Source of the DNA: JANXQG01 sp037147235
GTDB taxonomy: Bacteria > Planctomycetota > Planctomycetia > Pirellulales > Thermoguttaceae
Assembly (NCBI GenBank): GCA_037147235.1
Contig: JBAWVO010000261.1
Span: forward strand, 1 to 9,041
Direction: 5' to 3'
DNA: 9,041 bases
The notes beneath the pieces were generated by a model. It saw nothing but the letters and a program-made list of their open reading frames with translations. It had not been told where the DNA came from and did no database searches. The number at the start of each line of letters is the position of its first letter. Position 1 is the first letter of the stretch. The translations under genes and the position numbers were made by a program. Positions 1-5,347 of this stretch are shown in pieces.

Positions 1-109
1 CAGTTCTCAGTTCTCAGTTCTCAGTTCTCAGTTCTCAGTTCTCAGTTCTCAGTTCCTAACTCCTAACTCCTAACTCCTAACTCCTAACTCCTAACTCTTA
101 ACTCCTCAT
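1..109. repeat. Degenerate heptanucleotide tandem repeats upstream of pyrK
   Basis: Seven exact copies of CAGTTCT fill 1-49. The array then changes register into TCCTAAC, with six exact copies at 54-95, followed by the variants TCTTAAC (96-102) and TCCTCAT (103-109). The array continues beyond the left edge of the window. It ends only six bases before the pyrK start codon, so it takes up all of the visible leader and leaves no recognisable Shine-Dalgarno sequence or promoter. The 7-bp period recalls the short tandemly repeated heptamers of cyanobacteria. I also recall such arrays in planctomycete intergenic DNA, but could not check this. A second cluster with a related unit, TCCTAAG, lies at 4789-4809. 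Confidence 0.95.
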
Positions 110-114
110 TCCCC

Positions 115-972
115 ATGCATCTCTCCAATCCCGACCATATATGCCAGGAAACGGTCGCCATTGAAGAACACGTTCCGATTGCCCGAGATACCTATCGCCT
201 GCGATTGCCCTGTTCGAGCATTGCCGCGAAAATTCTTCCTGGCCAGTTCATGATGTTGCGTCTTCCGGGCACGAACGACCCGTTGTTAGGCCGTCCATTG
301 GCTCTTTACGACACCTATCGCGACGCCTCGGGCCAACCGAAGGGGGTCGATATCGTTTACCAGGTAGTCGGCCGGATGACGCGCCGCCTAGCTGCGGTGA
401 AGGTTGGCGATTGGCTGACGGTCTGGGGGCCTTTGGGAAATGGGTTTCCGCCTACGGAGACCGGCCATTTGATCATGGTGGCTGGCGGCATCGGCCAAAC
501 GCCCTTCCTAGCACTGGCCCGGCATTATTTGGGCCGGGGCGATTACGGACAGCCACCGTTAGCCGTCCCTCGAGCGCAGAAGGTGACGCTTTGCTATGGT
601 CTGCGGTCGGCTGCGTTTATGGCGGGCGTCGATGACTTTCGTCGATTAGGCGTCGAGGTTTTGATTAGTACCGACGACGGTTCCGCCGGGCACTGCGGCA
701 CGGTGATCGAACTGGTGCCGCCCGTGGTTGATGCCTCGTCCTATGCCTGTCGGATTGTCACCTGTGGGCCGGAGAAGATGTTGCACGCAACGTCCGACAT
801 GGCCACCAGAATGGGGCTTCCCTGTCAGGTTTCCCTGGAAAGCCCCATGGCCTGCGGGATCGGAATCTGCTTCAGTTGCGTGACGAAGATCCGTGATCCG
901 CAGGGTGAGTGGGATTATCGTCGAGTTTGCGTCGAAGGACCGATATTCAACGCGGCCGACGTGGAATTTTAG
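115..972 (+). CDS. pyrK: Dihydroorotate dehydrogenase electron-transfer subunit (PyrK-type iron-sulfur flavoprotein)
   Basis: In class 1B dihydroorotate dehydrogenase this cytosolic subunit passes electrons from dihydroorotate oxidation by PyrD to NAD+ through FAD and a [2Fe-2S] cluster, in pyrimidine synthesis. The 285-aa product has the expected order. An N-terminal ferredoxin-reductase-like FAD barrel carries RPLALYD at 60-66. A NAD-binding domain carries MVAGGIGQTP at 121-130 and CGPEKML at 217-223. The C-terminal cluster motif has Cys247, Cys252, Cys255 and Cys272, a CX4CX2CX16C spacing close to the family pattern, followed by EGPIF. The length is slightly above the usual 250-265 aa. The ATG at 115 is the only start that keeps the first strand of the barrel; it has no clear ribosome-binding site because heptamer repeats abut it. 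No pyrD lies in the window. A related reductase subunit, such as a sulfhydrogenase gamma-like protein, is a less likely alternative. Confidence 0.9.
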   Translation: MHLSNPDHICQETVAIEEHVPIARDTYRLRLPCSSIAAKILPGQFMMLRLPGTNDPLLGRPLALYDTYRDASGQPKGVDIVYQVVGRMTRRLAAVKVGDWLTVWGPLGNGFPPTETGHLIMVAGGIGQTPFLALARHYLGRGDYGQPPLAVPRAQKVTLCYGLRSAAFMAGVDDFRRLGVEVLISTDDGSAGHCGTVIELVPPVVDASSYACRIVTCGPEKMLHATSDMATRMGLPCQVSLESPMACGIGICFSCVTKIRDPQGEWDYRRVCVEGPIFNAADVEF

Positions 973-978
973 ACTAAT

Positions 979-1089
979 GGCTCTCCGCCAAGTTTGTGGT
1001 GCGGGCGTCTCGCCTGCCTAGTTCAACCACAACATCTTGGGCAGGCGGGACGCCCGCACCACAATTATCCGCAAACTCTGCGGAGAGCC
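979..1089. repeat. Nested palindromic intergenic element, family A
   Basis: The element fills the gap between the convergent pyrK and rpsT, starting 6 bases after one stop codon and ending 8 bases before the other. The outer stem pairs GGCTCTCCGC (979-988) with GCGGAGAGCC (1080-1089) and continues as AGTTTG (991-996) with CAAACT (1072-1077). The inner stem pairs 996-1018 with 1040-1062, 23 positions with a single G-T wobble, around a 21-base loop (1019-1039). It could act as a bidirectional transcription stop, although no T-tract follows it. Its layout of outer stem, spacer and long GC-rich inner stem matches the family B element at 7155-7264, so both may be non-autonomous mobile or REP-like elements. 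Confidence 0.88.
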
Positions 1090-1097
1090 GGATCCAA

Positions 1098-1379
1098 CTA
1101 TTCCGCAACTGCGGCGGCCTTCAGCGTTTTGATCCGGGCGGCTAATCGCGACTTAGTCCGCGCAGCGGCATTGCGATGGATGACCTTGTGGGCGGCAGCG
1201 CGATCGAGTTTCTTGGCGGCAACTTGCAGGGCACCTTGGGCGTCTTCCGCCTTGCCGGCGTCGACGGCGTCAATCACTTTGCGAACGCGAGTTTTTAGCT
1301 CGCGTTTCACCGCACGGTTCTTATCTCGCCGCTCCAAGCTTTGACGGTGGCGTTTTTTTGCACTTGCTGAGTGAGGCAT
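1098..1379 (-). CDS. rpsT: 30S ribosomal protein S20
   Basis: S20 is a primary 16S rRNA-binding protein of the 30S subunit. The 93-aa product has the typical size and composition: a very basic N-terminus with the SAKKRHRQ signature at residues 4-11, followed by an Arg/Lys-rich helical hairpin (KNRAVKRELKTRVRKVIDAV, 20-39), an acidic turn, and a C-terminal helix with HKVIHRNAAARTKSRLAARI (64-83). The ATG at 1379 matches the usual family start, and only a weak purine stretch precedes it. The gene stands alone, as rpsT does in many bacteria. It is convergent with pyrK across the family A palindrome. I saw no convincing promoter in the DNA upstream. Confidence 0.96.
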   Translation of the reverse strand: MPHSASAKKRHRQSLERRDKNRAVKRELKTRVRKVIDAVDAGKAEDAQGALQVAAKKLDRAAAHKVIHRNAAARTKSRLAARIKTLKAAAVAE

Positions 1380-1516
1380 GGTTTCCGCTATTTTGGGGAG
1401 TGATTCGGGTCACGGGGCCAGCGTAGCAGGACCCAACCCGCACGCGGCGAATCAACCATTCTGCCGAAAGTTGGTGAGTTTGTCCAGAGGGGTTGCCAGA
1501 AAAACCACCCCACCCC

Positions 1517-1542
1517 TTCCGTAAAACGGAATTTATTCCGTT
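1517..1542. other. Small three-arm hairpin cluster in the rpsT-TPR gene gap
   Basis: In the 374-base gene-free stretch 1380-1753, the central ACGGAA (1526-1531) can pair with TTCCGT on its left (1517-1522) or with TTCCGT on its right (1536-1541, extendable by one pair). The two hairpins exclude each other. Read on the minus strand, the right-hand hairpin is followed by a short T-run, so it could be a weak terminator for the TPR gene transcribed towards it, but the run is too short to be convincing. The rest of 1380-1516 must hold the rpsT leader and promoter; I could not identify a good -35/-10 pair in it. Confidence 0.4.
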
Positions 1543-1561
1543 GGATTGCCTTTTTCAGGCT

Positions 1562-1742
1562 TGTTGTGGCCGGTTTCAGGCCGAGCCACCCTACCGACCG
1601 TTTCGGCGAGGTCAGGAGACCTACGCCGAACTCTGTTGTGGCCGGTCTCTGACCGAGCCACGCTGCCGACCGAAGGTCTCCCGATCATTAGAGACCTTTG
1701 GTCCGACGTTTCGGCGGGGTCAGGAGACCCTCGCCGAACCTG
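1562..1742. repeat. Two-copy structured palindromic repeat, family C
   Basis: Copy 1 is 1562-1633 and copy 2 is 1634-1742, in direct tandem. Each starts with TGTTGTGGCCGGT and holds two hairpins. The first (1566-1589 and 1638-1661) has GTGGC/GCCAC arms and a three-base loop. The second (1602-1630 and 1710-1738) has TTCGGCG/CGCCGAA arms, an AGGA loop and a single bulged base. The differences between copies keep the pairing, for example AGGTC/GACCT in copy 1 against GGGTC/GACCC in copy 2. Copy 2 also has 36 extra bases (1673-1708) that, with flanking bases, form a third hairpin pairing 1668-1680 with 1691-1703. The repeat ends 11 bases from the stop codon of the TPR gene and lies downstream of it, so it may also serve as its 3' structure. 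Confidence 0.85.
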
Positions 1743-1753
1743 ATTCTACGAAG

Positions 1754-3259
1754 CTACGCTTCGCCGCTTTCCTCGTCACCTTCGTCCTGTTTTTGCTTGT
1801 CCTCGCGTTTTGCTTGTCCGCCGCTCTTTTTTTCCTCTTCTTCCAACATGCGATGCAGGTGTTCCAAGAGGTCGGACACATCGCGATAGGTATAGTCCAT
1901 GCTGGCTAGGGTCGTAAGGTACTTTTCGGCCTTGGGCAAATCCTTCAGCCCCATGGCCAACTTACCAGCACGATAAAACGCCAATTTCTTTTCATCCTGA
2001 TCGCGGTCGGGAATCTCTTGGGCCGCCTGCTCGAAGTGGTTCATTGCCAGATGATACTGTTTGATCGCCCGGAAACATTCACCAAGGTTGATAAGACATT
2101 TTCCCCTCTTGCGTGGGTCATGCTTGGCAACCTGATACTCCTTGATCGCCTCGCTGAGGTCGCCTTTCCACTGGTGCCGCTGGGCTAGTTCATAGCGGAA
2201 AATGAGATTGTTCGGATAGCGTTCGCAGCGGTTTCTGTAAACTTGCAGTTCCTTCTCGATGACGATCATGCGGAGCCGTTCAAACTCTTTCTTGTCCGCC
2301 TCGTTGCCCGTTTCCTTGGCTTTTTTGCCCCCTTCGGCCATTTTGGAACGCAGGGCGCGGAGTTGAACGTCCTCGATTTCCTCTCGTACCGTGGGGTCGT
2401 TGTTGGAAGCCGCGAGCTTCTGATTGAAAATCTCCTCGGCTTCTGCATAATGTTCGGTGTTCAGGTAGAGATTACCTAGCTCGTCGTAGCCGGCAAGATC
2501 CTTCGGGTTGCGCTGGATTCGCTGCTTGAGGCGGTCCTCGTGCGTAAACTCTTCCTGCTTAGTGCCCGGTTTGCTGGTCTTTTTGTCCTCGTCGTACCTG
2601 GGATCCTTGGCCTGATGCTGCAAAACGGTAAGCGTCGCGATGGACCGTTTGGGCATCTCGTCGTCAGGCCGGGCAATTTCGACCTTGTGCCAGAAGTTGA
2701 TGGCCTCAACATAGCGATCCCGCTTGGTCAGGGCCTCGGCCAACTGACGGCAAACTTCGGCATCGGGCTTGTCTTTGGGAAACGTGTCGAAGGCGCACTT
2801 CAGGTAGTAGAGTTCGCAGTCGCCATAGGTCACGGCGGCGGAAACCCCCTCCTGGGTCATTATGCCGCAGCAGGCAGTGGCCATCGCGGTCAAGGTTGGA
2901 GCGTCCCAGGGATTCACCAGTAAAACGGAGATTCCTTGCTGGATTGCTTCATCCCAATCGGACTGAGCGATCGCCTTTTTCAGCGCAGCCCTAGCTCCGC
3001 GCTCCTTGAATTGCACCATCGGACCGAGTTTTTTGGCGCTGCCATACTTTTTGTGCAGGTTCGTCATGAAACTCTGCAAATACTCCAGATTGCCTGAATC
3101 GCCTTGCACGCATTCGGTATAGAGATCGCTCGCGTAGTCAAATTTATCCTGGGATCCCTGCTTATTACCAGCCTCAAAAAGCTTCTGCAAACGCTTGCGC
3201 AGAAGGGGAGAGGGTACACGTTTCTTATTCGGTTGTTCGTTTTCTTCTTGCGTCGTCAT
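1754..3259 (-). CDS. Tetratricopeptide repeat (TPR) protein, function unknown
   Basis: The 501-aa product is almost entirely helical and contains several TPR-like helix pairs, roughly at residues 34-67, 168-199, 255-289, 351-381, 385-418 and 427-456. The clearest, around 255-289, runs YDELGNLYLNTEHYAEAEEIF. A charged helical segment at about 290-345 may be a coiled coil. The last 30 residues are a Glu/Lys/Gln-rich tail, probably disordered. There is no signal peptide, membrane segment or enzymatic motif, so the protein is probably a cytosolic scaffold. TPR arrays bind other proteins, but the partner cannot be read from the sequence. The ATG at 3259 follows an AGG about 7 bases upstream. The 60-aa membrane protein gene lies 69 bases upstream on the same strand and may share its transcript. 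Confidence 0.85.
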   Translation of the reverse strand: MTTQEENEQPNKKRVPSPLLRKRLQKLFEAGNKQGSQDKFDYASDLYTECVQGDSGNLEYLQSFMTNLHKKYGSAKKLGPMVQFKERGARAALKKAIAQSDWDEAIQQGISVLLVNPWDAPTLTAMATACCGIMTQEGVSAAVTYGDCELYYLKCAFDTFPKDKPDAEVCRQLAEALTKRDRYVEAINFWHKVEIARPDDEMPKRSIATLTVLQHQAKDPRYDEDKKTSKPGTKQEEFTHEDRLKQRIQRNPKDLAGYDELGNLYLNTEHYAEAEEIFNQKLAASNNDPTVREEIEDVQLRALRSKMAEGGKKAKETGNEADKKEFERLRMIVIEKELQVYRNRCERYPNNLIFRYELAQRHQWKGDLSEAIKEYQVAKHDPRKRGKCLINLGECFRAIKQYHLAMNHFEQAAQEIPDRDQDEKKLAFYRAGKLAMGLKDLPKAEKYLTTLASMDYTYRDVSDLLEHLHRMLEEEEKKSGGQAKREDKQKQDEGDEESGEA

Positions 3260-3328
3260 GTCTGCCTACAGAGAACGTCAACGAGATCCAAGAATTTTAC
3301 CCAAAACCCACTTAGACTACTGTATCGC

Positions 3329-3511
3329 CTATTTGAGCGTCTGAAAAGTGGCCCAACTGATGTAGCCCAACATTCCCGAGCAGAGTACCATGCCGATGTC
3401 CATCAGCCAGCTTTGGCGGTCAAAAGGAAATGTTGTCGCAAGGTCGGTCCCGAAGACCAACAGCAACAGGATGGCAACAACCGCACCGGTAATACAAAAG
3501 GCTTTGGGCAT
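3329..3511 (-). CDS. Small two-helix membrane protein, function unknown
   Basis: This short reading frame encodes 60 aa with two hydrophobic helices, at about residues 5-24 (ITGAVVAILLLLVFG) and 36-56 (LMDIGMVLCSGMLGYISW), joined by a short polar turn containing FPFDRQ. It ends with the polar tail FQTLK. I believe it is a real gene because it has clear membrane-protein composition, fits exactly between a divergent promoter region and the TPR gene, and has GAGAAG eight bases before its ATG. I recognise no family. A role as a small inner-membrane partner of the TPR protein encoded 69 bases downstream is only a guess from position. Confidence 0.68.
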   Translation of the reverse strand: MPKAFCITGAVVAILLLLVFGTDLATTFPFDRQSWLMDIGMVLCSGMLGYISWATFQTLK

Positions 3512-3535
3512 GAAAACGACTTCTCAACACCACAG

Positions 3536-3564
3536 GCGACAAGGAACATCCACTCTAGTATAAT
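3536..3564 (+). promoter_or_regulatory. Putative sigma-70 promoter for the class-V aminotransferase gene
   Basis: A perfect -10 hexamer TATAAT (3559-3564) lies 17 bases after GCGACA (3536-3541), which matches four of six positions of the -35 consensus. Transcription would begin near 3571 and give a leader of about 44 bases, ending in the strong ribosome-binding site at 3602-3607. Read on the other strand, the same bases give TATACT (3557-3562), a possible -10 for the divergent membrane protein gene, but without a good -35. Confidence 0.5.
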
Positions 3565-3601
3565 CAGAGATTGATGGGTCCACCACTGCGAAGTTTGGAT
3601 T

Positions 3602-3607
3602 AAGGAG
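3602..3607 (+). promoter_or_regulatory. Shine-Dalgarno AAGGAG that fixes a TTG start
   Basis: AAGGAG ends seven bases before the TTG at 3615. The same frame reaches a TAA stop at 3561-3563 with no ATG or GTG in between, and the next ATG inside the gene would remove the conserved N-terminus. Start and ribosome-binding site therefore support each other. Confidence 0.8.
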
Positions 3608-3614
3608 CAAAAAG

Positions 3615-4772
3615 TTGATCGAACGGCAGACAGAACCCGCGGAGAAGATCGATTGGGGCGTTTTTCGCGAGGAAATGCCTGTTGCGCGGCAATGGGCCTA
3701 TTTGGACCATGCGGCAGTGGCCCCCATCAGCGGCCCTGCGCATCGGGCAATCACTCAATGGAACGAGGACGCCACGGCCAATGGCGATGCCTACTACCAG
3801 GGTTGGATGCGGCAATTGAACGAGACACGGCAGCGATCGGCCCAATTGATCAATGCTCAGCCTGAGGAAATCGCCTTGGTGCCCAACACGACTGCTGGCA
3901 TTAGCCTAGTGGCGGAGGGTTACCCGTGGAAAGAGGGGGATAACGTCGTCCTGCCCGACAATGAGTTCCCATCAAACCAATACCCCTGGCTGAATCTGAT
4001 CTCCCGCAATGTGGAAATCCGCCGCATCCCTGCCGAGGGGGGGGGGGTGCCGCTGGAAGCCCTCGCCCAGGCATGTGATGCGCGCACGCGGATCGTTAGC
4101 GTGAGTTGGGTTGCCTACGCCAGTGGATGGCGGCAGGATCTGGATCGGCTCGCGGAAATGGTCCACGGCAAAGGTGCCCTATTGTTCCTGGATGCCATCC
4201 AGGGGCTGGGTGTTTTCCCCTTGGATGTCCGCCGCACGCCGATCGACTTTCTTGCTTCTGACGGTCACAAGTGGCTGCTGGGGCCGGAAGGGGCCGGGAT
4301 TTTCTATCTCCGCCGCGAACACCTCGATTTGCTTCGCCCCATCATGGTCGGCTGGAACAGCGTGGCCCACGACCGCGATTTCACCCGCATCGAACTGAAC
4401 TATAAGAATACGGCCGAGCGCTACGAAGGCGGATCGATGAATGTGGCCGGTTTCATTGGCCTGAATGCTAGCTTGGAACTGCTGCTTCGCTATGGCCAGA
4501 AAGCAATTGCCGCCCGGGTGTTGGAAATCACCGACCTAGCTTGCAGTCGGCTGACGGCTGCGGGGGCGATCATCGACAGCTTCCGTAACGGCGACCGTCG
4601 TAGTGGCATCGTTTCCTTCCGCTTGCCTGGACGCGATCCCGATGTCTTGCGCAAACAGTGTCTCGAGCGGCAGGTCGTGCTCAGTTGCCGGGCCGGACGA
4701 TTACGGATTAGCCCGCACGCATACAATGATGGATCGGATATCGACCGGCTGATTGAGGCAATTAGAGCTTAG
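3615..4772 (+). CDS. Class-V PLP-dependent aminotransferase (isopenicillin-N-epimerase/SufS-like fold)
   Basis: The 385-aa product is a fold-type I pyridoxal phosphate enzyme. It has an N-terminal YLDHAAVAPIS (29-39) and NTTAGISLV (91-99) for cofactor phosphate binding. FLDAIQGLG (191-199) holds Asp193, which should contact the pyridine nitrogen. SDGHKWLLGPEGAG (215-228) holds the Schiff-base lysine, Lys219. EGGSMN lies at 271-276, and GRLRISPHAYN (371-381) holds a probable substrate-carboxylate arginine. It lacks the RxGHHCA-type catalytic-cysteine loop of SufS; the cysteine in VVLSCRAGRLRIS is in a different setting, so a cysteine desulfurase role is unlikely. The actual substrate cannot be told. 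A TTG start with a strong ribosome-binding site is used. The stop codon lies inside a heptamer repeat, and an 11-base G run at about 4037-4047 encodes Gly-Gly-Gly. coaD follows 70 bases downstream on the same strand. Confidence 0.88.
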   Translation: MIERQTEPAEKIDWGVFREEMPVARQWAYLDHAAVAPISGPAHRAITQWNEDATANGDAYYQGWMRQLNETRQRSAQLINAQPEEIALVPNTTAGISLVAEGYPWKEGDNVVLPDNEFPSNQYPWLNLISRNVEIRRIPAEGGGVPLEALAQACDARTRIVSVSWVAYASGWRQDLDRLAEMVHGKGALLFLDAIQGLGVFPLDVRRTPIDFLASDGHKWLLGPEGAGIFYLRREHLDLLRPIMVGWNSVAHDRDFTRIELNYKNTAERYEGGSMNVAGFIGLNASLELLLRYGQKAIAARVLEITDLACSRLTAAGAIIDSFRNGDRRSGIVSFRLPGRDPDVLRKQCLERQVVLSCRAGRLRISPHAYNDGSDIDRLIEAIRA

Positions 4773-4809
4773 AGCTTAGAGCGTGGGGCTAAGTCCTAAG
4801 TCCTAAGTA
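4762..4809. repeat. Heptanucleotide repeat clusters between the aminotransferase gene and coaD
   Basis: Three exact TTAGAGC units (4762-4782) are followed by GTGGGG, then CTAAGTC twice and CTAAGTA (4789-4809). The stop codon of the aminotransferase (4770-4772) falls across the second TTAGAGC unit, so the array encodes the last residues of the protein. The second unit, written in the register TCCTAAG, differs by one base from the TCCTAAC unit at 54-95. The array fills most of the 70-base gap before coaD, leaving little room for a promoter, so coaD may be read from the aminotransferase transcript. Confidence 0.93.
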
Positions 4810-4842
4810 TTGTTCTTAACCCATCCCCCAAAAGTTGTAGTC

Positions 4843-5343
4843 ATGGTGCCAAGTCCGCCGCGAATCGCCGTCTATCCCGGATCATTTGACCCCATTACCT
4901 TGGGGCACTTGAATGTTATCGAGCGGGCGAGCCAGCTCTTCGATCGGCTGATCGTTGGGGTGGGCATCAACATCGAGAAGCAGGGCATGTTTGCTGCTGA
5001 CGAGCGGGTGGAACTGATTCGCGAGGCGACTTCTCACCTCGCAAACATCGAGATTCACACCTTCCATGGCTTGGCCGTCGATTTCGTGCGGCAGGAGGGT
5101 GCTCGAGTGATGGTTCGCGGCGTGCGGCCGATTACGGACATCGCGGCCGAATTGACCATGATGATGGCCAATCGCCGCTTGGCACCCGATATCGAAACGC
5201 TTTTCATGATCGCCGACGGAGAGCTGGCCCACGTTTCCAGCTCGCTCATTAAACAGATTGCCGGGCTAACCTCAGAAGAGGGGCTCTTGCGGTTTCTACC
5301 CCCGAACGTGGTGAAGGCGGTGCGGGAGAAGCTGGCGGAATAG
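4843..5343 (+). CDS. coaD: Phosphopantetheine adenylyltransferase
   Basis: CoaD makes 3'-dephospho-CoA from 4'-phosphopantetheine and ATP, the penultimate step of coenzyme A synthesis, in the cytosol. The 166-aa product has the usual family length. It shows the nucleotidyltransferase motif GSFDPITLGH (13-22) with the catalytic TxGH histidine, the RGVR motif (92-95) followed by TDIAAE, APDIETLFM in the phosphopantetheine-binding region, and the C-terminal HVSSSLIKQIA (130-140), which corresponds to the ISSSLVKEVA ATP-binding motif. I chose the ATG at 4843 because it puts the first strand, IAVYPGSFDP, at the normal distance from the N-terminus. A TTG at 4810 is in frame but sits at the edge of the heptamer array and would add 11 unmatched residues. 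No strong ribosome-binding site precedes either. The stop lies four bases from the stop of the convergent mcsB. Confidence 0.95.
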   Translation: MVPSPPRIAVYPGSFDPITLGHLNVIERASQLFDRLIVGVGINIEKQGMFAADERVELIREATSHLANIEIHTFHGLAVDFVRQEGARVMVRGVRPITDIAAELTMMMANRRLAPDIETLFMIADGELAHVSSSLIKQIAGLTSEEGLLRFLPPNVVKAVREKLAE

Positions 5344-5347
5344 AAAA

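Noticed and set aside
1..109. CRISPR array
   Set aside because: The repeats are 7-bp tandem units with no spacers.
994..1344. 116-aa plus-strand frame over rpsT and the family A repeat
   Set aside because: It is antisense to the S20 gene and begins inside the palindrome.
1493..1909. 138-aa plus-strand frame with a hydrophobic stretch
   Set aside because: The first part translates the family C repeat, and the hydrophobic part is the reverse of the Glu/Lys-rich tail of the TPR protein.
3615..4772. Cysteine desulfurase SufS/NifS for the class-V aminotransferase
   Set aside because: The catalytic-cysteine loop of desulfurases is absent and no suf or isc genes are adjacent.
4810..4842. TTG at 4810 as start of coaD
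   Set aside because: It lies at the edge of the heptamer array and adds 11 residues not expected in CoaD; the ATG at 4843 gives the family length.
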